NCBI GenBank assembly: GCA_002407675.1
Contig: DHNW01000027.1
Location: 1,328 to 65,327 of the forward strand
Direction: 5' to 3'
From: Ruminococcaceae bacterium UBA5406
GTDB taxonomy: Bacteria; Bacillota; Clostridia; Oscillospirales; Acutalibacteraceae
Length of the DNA stretch: 64,000 bases
Part shown: positions 1-7,379 of the stretch, piece by piece
How positions within the stretch are numbered: the stretch's first letter is position 1
Layout: each line of letters starts with the position of its first letter
The notes under the pieces: model-generated
Databases searched by the model: none
Told to the model about the DNA's origin: nothing
Seen by the model: only the letters and a program-made list of their open reading frames with translations
Translations under genes and position numbers: made by a program

Positions 1-65
1 CCTCTACGAAATTGCGAACTTTAAAAAACAGGCGGCATTTTTTACGAATAATAAGTAGAAAGGAA

Positions 66-82
66 ACCAGCGGTGAGCTGGT
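66..82 (-). terminator. weak hairpin after the GntR gene
   Basis: ACCAGC and GCTGGT form a 6-bp stem with a 5-nt loop about 45 nt past the stop of the minus-strand GntR gene. On the minus strand it is followed by a short pyrimidine-rich stretch (TTTCCTTTCT) rather than a clean T run. It may end that transcript, but the support is weak. No gene is visible in bases 1-125. Confidence 0.25.
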
Positions 83-125
83 CAACAGAAAACGCAGGCC
101 GGGGCTTTCTGAATTTTATATAATA

Positions 126-866
126 TTATATACTGCTGTTACTGCTGTTTTTTTGCTCTTCACAAGGCTCTTTTGCTTTTTCATCTTCCGGATGCATGTT
201 GGAGTTGATAATGCTGAAATGATAATTTACAGCAAGTGCCAGCTGCACTTTATCGTGATGCCGGAGCGCATAGACGATCTGTTCGTGTGCGTACTGCAAC
301 TGGCTTCCGGTCTCAAAATTCAGGAAAATCCTTCGGCGCATATCGCTGATAAAACAGTCAATCGTACCGGAAAGCGCACGGAGAATCTGAATGATCAGCT
401 CATTTTTCGAAGCCTCCGCAATAATTGCATGCAGCTTTTTGTCTAGTTGGTCGCCGCGTGAGGTAGAGCAGGTTTTCATTTCCCGCACGATGGAGGTAAG
501 CTGGGTAAGCTGTTCATCTGTGATACGGTCGGCGGCAAGGAGCGCTGCCTGAAGCTCCAGACCGGCGCGCAGTTCGGCAAGCTGCCGATAGCTTATTTTA
601 TGCAGGAGAATCAGCAAACTGAAGGAATCTTGCAAATTCTGTTGAATATTGCAGCTGATGAAATTTCCGGCTCCGCGGTTACTTACAAGGAAACCCATGT
701 GTTCCAGTTGACGGATGGCTTCCCGCACGGAATTGCGGCTGATGCCGAGATGTTCCGCCAGTTTTCGTTCCGGTGGCAGGCGCTGCCCAAGAGAAAGCTT
801 TCCATCATTGAGCGCGTTTCTCAGATAGGTCAGGACTTTCTGATATGATTTTTGTTGAGTTGCCAT
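126..866 (-). CDS. GntR family regulator, FadR subfamily (LldR/PdhR-like)
   Basis: A 246-residue DNA-binding regulator. Residues about 8-74 form the winged helix of GntR proteins (LPPERKLAEHLGISRNSVRE, then the wing NRGAGNFI). Residues about 90-225 form an all-helical FCD effector domain with the histidines expected for metal/carboxylate binding (KKLHAI, YAHEQIV, NYHFS). The ATG at 866 follows a GGGGGGAT ribosome site. It is divergent from the lactate dehydrogenase-acyl-CoA dehydrogenase-Etf operon. Two TGGTnnnACCA-type sites, the known operator type of FadR/LldR/PdhR regulators, lie between them. By family knowledge the effector would be a small carboxylate; lactate is the natural inference from the neighbour. 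Family assignment is secure, the ligand is inferred. Confidence 0.9.
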   Translation of the reverse strand: MATQQKSYQKVLTYLRNALNDGKLSLGQRLPPERKLAEHLGISRNSVREAIRQLEHMGFLVSNRGAGNFISCNIQQNLQDSFSLLILLHKISYRQLAELRAGLELQAALLAADRITDEQLTQLTSIVREMKTCSTSRGDQLDKKLHAIIAEASKNELIIQILRALSGTIDCFISDMRRRIFLNFETGSQLQYAHEQIVYALRHHDKVQLALAVNYHFSIINSNMHPEDEKAKEPCEEQKNSSNSSI

Positions 867-923
867 GGCCGTATCCCCCCTTTTTCATGGAAAACAGGTA
901 TCTTTCTTTTCCTGTGCCAATCC

Positions 924-952
924 ATTATAGCACTGTCCTGTAAAGCTGCAAA
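924..952 (-). promoter_or_regulatory. sigma-A promoter of the GntR gene
   Basis: On the minus strand, TTTGCA (952-947) and TATAAT (929-924) are separated by 17 nt. They lie about 60 nt upstream of the regulator start. The distal TGGTAGTACCA site (965-975) sits just upstream of the -35, so autoregulation is possible. Confidence 0.55.
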
Positions 953-964
953 GAGTTGACAAAA

Positions 965-975
965 TGGTAGTACCA
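965..975. promoter_or_regulatory. GntR/FadR-type operator, distal site
   Basis: TGGTAGTACCA matches TGGTnnnACCA, the operator core shared by FadR, PdhR, GlcC and LldR regulators. It lies between the two divergent promoters, about 60 nt upstream of the -35 of the lactate dehydrogenase operon. Confidence 0.7.
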
Positions 976-1032
976 AACAGCAAAGCTAAATTTAGGTATT
1001 TATAAATATTGGCATAAAATCAAGAAAAAATA

Positions 1033-1061
1033 TTGACTTTTTGTCACAATCAGTCTAACAT
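1033..1061 (+). promoter_or_regulatory. sigma-A promoter of the lactate dehydrogenase-Etf operon
   Basis: TTGACT (1033-1038) and TAACAT (1056-1061) are separated by 17 nt. Transcription would start near 1068. The promoter is bracketed by the operators at 965-975 and 1113-1123. Confidence 0.6.
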
Positions 1062-1112
1062 AAAGGTACAAATTAATTTAAAATTCAACTTTTTATAATT
1101 TCTCTGCAAATA

Positions 1113-1123
1113 AGGTAGTACCA
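1113..1123. promoter_or_regulatory. GntR/FadR-type operator, proximal site
   Basis: AGGTAGTACCA repeats the distal site with one change at the first base. It lies in the predicted 5' leader of the operon, about 45 nt past the transcription start and 148 nt from the distal copy. A pair of sites around one promoter is the arrangement known for LldR-type lactate regulators. Confidence 0.7.
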
Positions 1124-1160
1124 ATAAAGGAATAAAAAGCTTTTAAAGGAGATGTATGCG

Positions 1161-2582
1161 ATGAGCCAGTATGAAAAAGTCACCCCGGAATTGTTGGAGA
1201 CGCTAAAAGCTGCCGTTTCCGGGCGGGTAAAGACAGGCGCGGATATTAACGCGGACTATTCGCATGACGAGATGCCGATTTATGGCATGGCCACGCCAGA
1301 AGCAGTGGTGGAAGCGCATTCAACGAAAGAGGTCGCCGCCGTGATGAAGCTGTGCAACGAACATCATGTTCCGGTTACCCCGCGCGGAGCCGGAACCGGC
1401 CTTACGGGCGGCGCTGTTGCCATCTGCGGCGGTGTGCTGCTTTCAACCGCGAAAATGAACCGAATTCTCGGTTATGATGAGGACAACATGATGGTAACGG
1501 TGCAAGCCGGCGTGCTGTTCAGTGACCTTTCCGCCGATGCCGAAAAGCATGGCTTTTTCTATCCGCCGGATCCGGGTGAGAAGTTTGCAACACTGGGCGG
1601 CAACGCTTCCACCAATGCGGGAGGTATGCGTGCTGTTAAATATGGAACAACACGCGATTATGTGCGTGCCATGACCGTTGTGCTGCCAACCGGCGAAGTG
1701 ATTCATCTGGGTGCCCCGGTTTCCAAGAGCAGTTCCGGCTATTCGTTGCTACACCTGATGATCGGCTCAGAAGGAACACTTGGCATTATCACTGAACTGA
1801 CACTGAAGCTCCTGCCTATGCCAAAGGAAATTATCAGTCTTGTCGTACTGTACGAGAACCTGAAGGATTGCATTAGCACGGTACCGAAACTGATGCGCGC
1901 CAATCTCCATCCGCAGGCGCTGGAGTTCATGGAGCACGATATCATCAAGGTTTCGGAAAATTACCTAGGTAAAAAGACTTTTCCGCAGAAATATGAGGGA
2001 AAAGATGTGGGCGCTTACCTTCTTGTTTCCTTTGAAGGCGAGGATGACGACCAGCTGACGGATATCATAGAAAAGGCTTCCGAGGTTGTGCTGGAAGCCG
2101 GTGCATTGGATGTGCTGGTAGCCGACACTCCGCAGTTGAAAAAGGATGCTTGGGCGGCCCGCAGTACCTTCCTGGACGCAATTGATTCCAGCACAAAACT
2201 GGTGGATGAGTGCGATGTTGTTGTGCCGGTCAGCAAAATTCCTGATTACCTTACCTGTGTCAAAGAGATTGCGAAAGACTATGATTTCAGCATTCAGGAT
2301 TTCGGCCACGCTGGCGACGGCAACCTGCATATCTACTGTTGCTCCAATGACATGGAAGTGCAGGAGTTTAACCGGCAGGTAGCCAATTTTATGCGAAAAG
2401 CCTATGCAAAAGCAACAGAGATGGGTGGGTTGATTTCCGGGGAACATGGCATCGGCTGCGGTAAGCTGGACTATTTGGAAGAAATGGCTGGGCCGGTTAA
2501 GATGCGCCTGATGCGCGGTATAAAGAAAGTTTTTGACCCAAATGGTATTCTGAACCCGGGCAAAGTTTGCTGTAAACTGTGA
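1161..2582 (+). CDS. FAD-linked lactate/glycolate dehydrogenase (GlcD/LctD family)
   Basis: A cytoplasmic flavoprotein of about 473 residues that oxidises a 2-hydroxyacid, most likely D-lactate, to the 2-oxoacid. The PCMH-type FAD domain is clear (PRGAGTGLTGGA near residue 75; GGNASTNAGGMRAVKYGTTR; GSEGTLGIITE). The C-terminal FAD oxidase domain has GHAGDGNLHIY and GEHGIGCGK. The ATG at 1161 is preferred over the in-frame ATG at 1152, because AAAGGAG at 1146-1151 is well spaced only from the later one. It is first in an operon with acyl-CoA dehydrogenase and EtfB/EtfA, so its electrons probably go to the Etf rather than to quinone. Glycolate or another 2-hydroxyacid cannot be excluded. Confidence 0.88.
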   Translation: MSQYEKVTPELLETLKAAVSGRVKTGADINADYSHDEMPIYGMATPEAVVEAHSTKEVAAVMKLCNEHHVPVTPRGAGTGLTGGAVAICGGVLLSTAKMNRILGYDEDNMMVTVQAGVLFSDLSADAEKHGFFYPPDPGEKFATLGGNASTNAGGMRAVKYGTTRDYVRAMTVVLPTGEVIHLGAPVSKSSSGYSLLHLMIGSEGTLGIITELTLKLLPMPKEIISLVVLYENLKDCISTVPKLMRANLHPQALEFMEHDIIKVSENYLGKKTFPQKYEGKDVGAYLLVSFEGEDDDQLTDIIEKASEVVLEAGALDVLVADTPQLKKDAWAARSTFLDAIDSSTKLVDECDVVVPVSKIPDYLTCVKEIAKDYDFSIQDFGHAGDGNLHIYCCSNDMEVQEFNRQVANFMRKAYAKATEMGGLISGEHGIGCGKLDYLEEMAGPVKMRLMRGIKKVFDPNGILNPGKVCCKL

Positions 2583-2642
2583 TGGAAATAAAACCATCCA
2601 CGAATTTTTATAAATTGTATAAATTGTAAGGAGGAAACAATT

Positions 2643-3782
2643 ATGGCGTATCTGATTTCAAATGAGGCAAAAGATCTGCTGAGGGATGTTCACGAGTTCT
2701 GTGAAAAAGAAGTTAAGGAACAGTGCAAGCAGTATGACCGTACCGGTGAATGGCCAAAGGAAATATATAAGAAAGCGATCGACATGCAACTGCACACGCT
2801 GGAAGTCCCGAAAGAATACGGAGGCCCAGGCCTCGATCGTGTTTCCGTGGCGGCTTTGATGGAAGAAATGGCAAAGGCAGACGCGGGCTTTGCCACAACA
2901 ATTTCCGCAAGCGGCCTAGGAATGAAACCAGTATTGATTGCCGGCACGGAAGAACAGAAAAAGCACGTATGTCAGCGTGTTTTGAACGGTGGGCTTGGCG
3001 CTTTTGCCCTGACTGAGCCAGGAGCCGGCTCCGATGCGAGTGCCGGTAAAACGACCGCAGTGAAAGACGGCGGCAGTTATATTCTCAATGGCCGCAAATG
3101 CTTTATTACAAACGGCGGCGTTGCCTCTTTCTACTGCATCACGGCAATGACGGACAAATCTGCCGGGACAAAGGGAATATCCATGTTTTATATTGAAAAA
3201 GGGACACCTGGACTTTCTACAGGCCATGAAGAAGACAAAATGGGCATTCGCACTTCAAACACCTGCGATGTTGTGTTGGAAGATTGCCGTATCCCGGTTT
3301 CTAACCTGATTGGTGAAGAGGGGAAAGGGTTCAAGATCGCTATGAAGACATTGGATCAAGCACGCACCTGGATGGGCTGTGTAGCTACAGGCATTGCACA
3401 GCGCTGCATGGAGGAAGCCATTGCATATGGGAAGCAGCGGATCCAATTCGGCAAGCCCATTTTAAAAAACGAGGTCATGAAGTTCAAAGTAGCTGATATG
3501 GAAATCGGGATTGAAACGGCACGCCAGATGGTCGCTCATGCGCTTACGCTGATGGATAAAGATATGCCGTATTCGAAGGAATCTGCAATCGCAAAATGCT
3601 ATGCCTCCGACATAGCGGTTAAAACTGCATCAGAGGCCGTACAGATGTTTGGCGGCTATGGTTACAGCAGAGAGTATCCGGTTGAAAAGCTCCTGCGCGA
3701 CGCAAAGATTTTCCAGATTTTCGAGGGTACAAATGAAATTCAGCGCATCGTGATTTCCAATAATACGATCGGGAAATTTTAA
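2643..3782 (+). CDS. acyl-CoA dehydrogenase (butyryl-/short-chain type)
   Basis: A 379-residue FAD enzyme of normal family length. It has the N-terminal helical domain, a middle beta domain with the flavin motif LTEPGAGSD (near residue 120) and ITNGG, and a C-terminal helical domain. The latter carries YGYSREYPVEKLLRDAK and the catalytic-base glutamate in IFEGTNEIQR (about E361). It interconverts an acyl-CoA and its enoyl-CoA using Etf as partner. An AAGGAGG ribosome site precedes the ATG. Sitting between a lactate dehydrogenase and EtfBA, it probably works in reverse as an enoyl-CoA reductase during fermentation, such as crotonyl-CoA or acryloyl-CoA reduction. The exact substrate cannot be read from the sequence. 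Confidence 0.92.
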   Translation: MAYLISNEAKDLLRDVHEFCEKEVKEQCKQYDRTGEWPKEIYKKAIDMQLHTLEVPKEYGGPGLDRVSVAALMEEMAKADAGFATTISASGLGMKPVLIAGTEEQKKHVCQRVLNGGLGAFALTEPGAGSDASAGKTTAVKDGGSYILNGRKCFITNGGVASFYCITAMTDKSAGTKGISMFYIEKGTPGLSTGHEEDKMGIRTSNTCDVVLEDCRIPVSNLIGEEGKGFKIAMKTLDQARTWMGCVATGIAQRCMEEAIAYGKQRIQFGKPILKNEVMKFKVADMEIGIETARQMVAHALTLMDKDMPYSKESAIAKCYASDIAVKTASEAVQMFGGYGYSREYPVEKLLRDAKIFQIFEGTNEIQRIVISNNTIGKF

Positions 3783-3798
3783 TTTTGGAGGAAACACA

Positions 3799-4590
3799 AT
3801 GGAAATTCTGGTATGCGTCAAACAGGTTCCAGACGATTCTGTGGCAGTCCATTTGAAACAGGGTACGCAGAAAGTGAATTTAGAGGGGATCACCGCCGTT
3901 GTCAATGCATTTGACACTTATGCCCTCGAAATGGCTGTGCGGTTGAAAGAAGCCGTTGGTGGTACCGTCACTGTTGTGACAATCGGCGGCGAAGAGACAA
4001 AAAGCGCCGTAAAAGACTGTTTGGCCGTCGGCGCTGACCAGGGGTTCCTGGTCAGCGATCCCTCTTTTGCGGGAGCCGATATGCTGGGCAAGAGCCGGAT
4101 TTTAGCCGCTGCCGCAAAATACCTTGAAAAAGTCAGCGGAAAACCGTTTGATATCATCTTCTGCGGCAGGGAGGCGACAGACCATGCAAACGGGCAGGTC
4201 GGTTGTCAGCTGGCGGAAACACTCGGTGTTGGTATCGTCACCGACCTAGTGGATATTGAAAAGACAAAAGCAGGTGTCTGTTGCAGGAAGCAAACGGAAG
4301 AGGGCTATCTCCGTATCGAAAGCCCTTGTCCATGCGTGGTGACTGTCAGCAAACCGGCTTATGATCCGCGCTATCCGACGATTAAAAGCAAGCTGGCTGC
4401 GCGCAGAATGTCCATTCCGGTATTGACGCTTGAGCAATTGGGAAATATTCCCGTTCAAAGGCACGGATTCTGCACCGTAAAAGTGTTTGAACCGCCGAAG
4501 CGGAAGGCTGGCGTCAAGATACAGGAAGAGGACAGCTCCGATTCCGCGCAAAAGGCCATTAAAATGATGGTGGATGCCAAACTGCTGTGA
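3799..4590 (+). CDS. etfB: electron transfer flavoprotein beta subunit
   Basis: A 263-residue EtfB (FixA) subunit. The N-terminal ILVCVKQVPD, then VNAFDTYALEMAVRLKE and the nucleotide-site motif GREATDHANGQVG, are typical. It forms the Etf heterodimer with the downstream EtfA and binds AMP, or a second flavin in bifurcating Etfs. It starts 17 nt after the acyl-CoA dehydrogenase with TTTGGAGG as ribosome site. A bifurcating role is likely from context, but would need structural comparison of the second nucleotide site. Confidence 0.93.
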   Translation: MEILVCVKQVPDDSVAVHLKQGTQKVNLEGITAVVNAFDTYALEMAVRLKEAVGGTVTVVTIGGEETKSAVKDCLAVGADQGFLVSDPSFAGADMLGKSRILAAAAKYLEKVSGKPFDIIFCGREATDHANGQVGCQLAETLGVGIVTDLVDIEKTKAGVCCRKQTEEGYLRIESPCPCVVTVSKPAYDPRYPTIKSKLAARRMSIPVLTLEQLGNIPVQRHGFCTVKVFEPPKRKAGVKIQEEDSSDSAQKAIKMMVDAKLL

Positions 4591-4604
4591 AGGAGAGAAC
4601 GGGT

Positions 4605-5600
4605 ATGAACTGGGGAAATCAGAGAGACATTCTTGTCTTTGTAGAGCAAAAAAGTGGTCAGCCGGTAAATGCGGGGCTGGAAGGCCTGACATCAGCTCAC
4701 GCACTGGCCGAAGTTTCTGGCGGCCGGGTTCTTGCCCTGCTTGCCGGTGCCGACAATTCGGCGGGAATCAAACGCGCAGCGTCATGCGGTGCGGATGTAA
4801 TTCTGTCCGTACAGGGTGCTTCCTTTCAGAATGGCTGCGGAGATGCGTTCTTCTATGCGCTGGAACAGATGGCAGGAAAATACCATCCCGGCGCTGTGGT
4901 TGCTGCCAATACGCCTCTTGGACAGGAACTGACCGCTAGGTTTTCTGCACGGCACGGGCTGGGAAATGTACAGGATGCAGTAGCTCTTCGTATTCAAGAC
5001 GGTACGCCCGTGTGGACGGTGCCGGCATACGGTGGGACGATCCTGACTAATGTGGTGCCAAATGCGGTTCCGTTTGCGGCGACTGTGCGTTCCGGTGCTT
5101 TCCAGAAGGCAGTAACAACTGCAAAAAAACCCTTCATTGTGGAAGAAATGGTTTCTGTCCCGGACAGTGCCTTGCATACAAAAGTGCTTGAATCAGTTCG
5201 GGAAATTGCAGAAGAAATCAATCTGGAAGACGCGAAAGTGATTGTTGCCGGAGGACGCGGTATGGGAAATAAAGAAAATTTTGCGTTGGTGGAAGAATTG
5301 GCGAAAGTGCTTGGCGGCGTGGTCGGTGCGACACGTCCGGCAATCGAAAGCGGTTGGGTTTCCCGCGCGCATCAGGTTGGTCAGTCCGGTAAGACGGTCG
5401 CTCCGGCACTGTATATTGGCTGCGGCATTTCAGGCGCTATCCAGCATGTTTCCAGCATAATGAATTCCGGTTATATCGTCGCCGTGAACAAAGACGAAGA
5501 CGCTCCGATTTTTGATATTGCCAATATCGGCATTGTTGGAGATGTAATGCAGATACTGCCGGTAATGATTGAAGAAATTAAAAAACGTAAGGCGGGATAA
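4605..5600 (+). CDS. etfA: electron transfer flavoprotein alpha subunit
   Basis: A 331-residue EtfA (FixB). The C-terminal FAD domain has GGRGMG, the RPAIESGW segment, QVGQSGKTV, YIGCGISGAIQH and the closing AVNKDEDAPIFDIA. The ATG at 4605 follows AGGAGAG at 4591-4597. A GTG at 4587 is in frame but would start inside etfB without a ribosome site. It has no N-terminal ferredoxin extension. It is the last gene of the operon, ending before the terminator at 5671-5729. Confidence 0.93.
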   Translation: MNWGNQRDILVFVEQKSGQPVNAGLEGLTSAHALAEVSGGRVLALLAGADNSAGIKRAASCGADVILSVQGASFQNGCGDAFFYALEQMAGKYHPGAVVAANTPLGQELTARFSARHGLGNVQDAVALRIQDGTPVWTVPAYGGTILTNVVPNAVPFAATVRSGAFQKAVTTAKKPFIVEEMVSVPDSALHTKVLESVREIAEEINLEDAKVIVAGGRGMGNKENFALVEELAKVLGGVVGATRPAIESGWVSRAHQVGQSGKTVAPALYIGCGISGAIQHVSSIMNSGYIVAVNKDEDAPIFDIANIGIVGDVMQILPVMIEEIKKRKAG

Positions 5601-5670
5601 AAACAAAACATCTAATTTTCAGGTGTTTATCCCGGAGAAAACTTCATAATTTTTGTGTAAAAACTAAATA

Positions 5671-5729
5671 AAAGACTTCCTTTCAGACAAGAATGAAATA
5701 GAAAACAAGTCTGAAAAGAAGTCTTTTTT
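5671..5729. terminator. strong terminator after etfA, probably bidirectional
   Basis: AAAGACTTCCTTTCAGAC (5671-5688) pairs with GTCTGAAAAGAAGTCTTT (5709-5726) and is followed by a T run on the plus strand. On the minus strand the stem is followed by TATTTAGTTTTT, so it could also stop the convergent ArsR-like gene. The rest of the 350-nt gap 5601-5950 shows no gene or other signal. Confidence 0.85.
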
Positions 5730-5950
5730 GTTGATACAAAACTGATAAAAATCGCAAGGAATATGTAGAGTGACCGCTGATTTAAAATGGAAAGAAGCAT
5801 AAATCGGGAATATTCAACCGTTTTGCAACAAAAAATGACCTCTATACCAATTGGCCTGGCCAGCATGAAGAGGTTTTCACTCGTGCAATAACAGCATGTA
5901 TATGTCTGTGTTTGGCTTTTCGCCCGAGTCCGACAGGAGGAAAGCGAAAA

Positions 5951-6871
5951 TCAGGCATCATCTTTTCGATAAATCATGCGGAATTTAATTCCTTGATTGT
6001 AATTGCCAAAACCACGCCCATAAATAGTCATACCACCAAGATTAGCGGCGTTATCCGGAACACCAATCCGAAACCGAAGTTCGCTTTGGTAGGAAAGTTT
6101 CAGCATGTCTATAGTTACCGAAGACACCAGCAGACCGTCAATGAAAGTCCCTCGCTTATTGATGCTCAGAAGTTTCAGCAGACCATACTGATTCCAATTG
6201 TCGAACCACCACTCAGGCGTGTAGATGCCGCGGACATCACCAAAATCGCCCGGACTGATCCAGTGCGCAAGCTCCGTATCATTTAGGTAAAAATAGATAT
6301 CGCTGGGCCAGTTTTCCGAAATACCCGGAGCTTCCGATGAAAGCTCCATAGAAAGCTGAATTTCAATTGGCTTTTGGTTTTCTTCCAGATAATTAGGTAA
6401 ACGGTATTCGACATAACCCTTCCGCATCCATAAAATCCCTGCCTCTGTGCGTGACGGCGCATCAAAATAACGCGGGTCGTCTTCTACGCCGATCAGCGCA
6501 TTTGTGGTGGCTATTCCGCATGTTGGGAAGATTTTGTAAGAAGTATATTGCCCAATCGGAATTTCGGCTTCATACATGTTGCCTGTGTTAAAGTCGTGCC
6601 CTAACGCAACCAGATATTTATTTTCCTTTAAAAAACAGGTTTTTTTCTGTCCGCGTTTTCCGGCTCCAGTTTTGATCCCAATCAGATCAGCATCTATTAG
6701 GACCTTTATATTCTGTGTTACAGCTGCCTTACTGATGCCGAATTTCTGGGCAAGTTCAGAAAAGCTTATTGACTTGTTTGAATAAATATACTGCAGCATA
6801 TCGATTCGCAGTTTTGAATTCAGCGCATGGCAGAAAGAAACAATGGAATCATCAGAAAATAACTCTTTCAT
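5951..6871 (-). CDS. ArsR-like winged-helix regulator with large C-terminal domain
   Basis: A 306-residue protein. Residues about 8-75 are an ArsR-type winged helix (LRIDMLQYIYSNKSISFSEL, then KFGISKAAVTQNIKVL). The remaining ~230 residues are a beta-rich, aromatic-rich region (WPSDIYFYLND, PEWWFDNWNQYGLL). Classic ArsR proteins are only ~100 residues, so this is a fused or ligand-binding form. The start follows an AGGGATATT ribosome site. It diverges from the arabinan operon and probably controls it. A shared motif, TAAATGTTAA(A)GTA, lies just upstream of this start and at the operon transcription start. The ligand domain is not one I can name; an arabinose or arabinooligosaccharide sensor is an inference. 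Confidence 0.75.
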   Translation of the reverse strand: MKELFSDDSIVSFCHALNSKLRIDMLQYIYSNKSISFSELAQKFGISKAAVTQNIKVLIDADLIGIKTGAGKRGQKKTCFLKENKYLVALGHDFNTGNMYEAEIPIGQYTSYKIFPTCGIATTNALIGVEDDPRYFDAPSRTEAGILWMRKGYVEYRLPNYLEENQKPIEIQLSMELSSEAPGISENWPSDIYFYLNDTELAHWISPGDFGDVRGIYTPEWWFDNWNQYGLLKLLSINKRGTFIDGLLVSSVTIDMLKLSYQSELRFRIGVPDNAANLGGMTIYGRGFGNYNQGIKFRMIYRKDDA

Positions 6872-6882
6872 AATATCCCTAT

Positions 6883-6895
6883 TAAATGTTAAGTA
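6883..6895. promoter_or_regulatory. candidate operator, copy 1
   Basis: TAAATGTTAAGTA lies 12 nt upstream of the ArsR-like start codon. A close copy is at 7219-7232. Two matching sites, one by each divergent gene, suggest the binding site of the neighbouring regulator. This is inferred from repetition only. Confidence 0.4.
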
Positions 6896-7031
6896 TTTCT
6901 TTAATCATAGCGAGGTTTTTAACGTTTGTCAATAGATTTAGGAAAAGTTCAGCGGCCCACCTAAATTCTTGGCATAAAAGGATTTTTAGAAAAGCAATGC
7001 GGCTAAACATAATATTATAAAAGAAAAATAA

Positions 7032-7053
7032 AAGATAAGTTAACTATTATCTT
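7032..7053. repeat. inverted repeat in the regulator-arabinan intergenic region
   Basis: AAGATAA and TTATCTT flank an 8-nt spacer (GTTAACTA). It sits mid-way in a 508-nt AT-rich gap (6872-7379) that holds no gene. It could be a protein-binding site; no function can be assigned. Confidence 0.4.
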
Positions 7054-7186
7054 AAAAATTAACAAAATGTATTTATAATTATGCATTATACGAAATAACC
7101 AGATTTACAAACTATCAATGCTTAGAAAGCAGCAGATACAGTAAGATTATTTTTATACATTATATATAAATAATGTAAAATTACTA

Positions 7187-7215
7187 TTGACTTTTAAAAA
7201 ATATATGTGTATTAT
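7187..7215 (+). promoter_or_regulatory. sigma-A promoter of the arabinan operon
   Basis: TTGACT (7187-7192) and TATTAT (7210-7215) are spaced by 17 nt. The predicted start near 7222 leaves a leader of about 160 nt. The candidate operator at 7219-7232 overlaps the start point, as expected for repression. Confidence 0.65.
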
Positions 7216-7218
7216 ATG

Positions 7219-7232
7219 TAAATGTTAAAGTA
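7219..7232. promoter_or_regulatory. candidate operator, copy 2
   Basis: TAAATGTTAAAGTA repeats the site at 6883-6895 with one extra A. It overlaps the predicted transcription start of the arabinan operon. Several further ATGTAAA half-motifs lie around it. Confidence 0.4.
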
Positions 7233-7379
7233 AATCGTAATTACAAACATAAATGTAAATATTTCAGCTTTCCATCTCCTAAATCTGATGCAGAAATGTA
7301 AGTGGATAATTTATCTGATCATCCTAGAATAGCAAAAGGTGATCCAGATGATTATAAATTTGTATTTAGGGGGATTTTT

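Noticed and set aside
956..961. TTGACA as the -35 of the lactate operon
   Set aside because: No -10 box lies 16-18 nt downstream; TTGACT at 1033 with TAACAT at 1056 is better placed.
5912..6286. Plus-strand 124-residue frame over the ArsR-like gene
   Set aside because: It is antisense to a gene with a clear helix-turn-helix and ribosome site, and has no features of its own.
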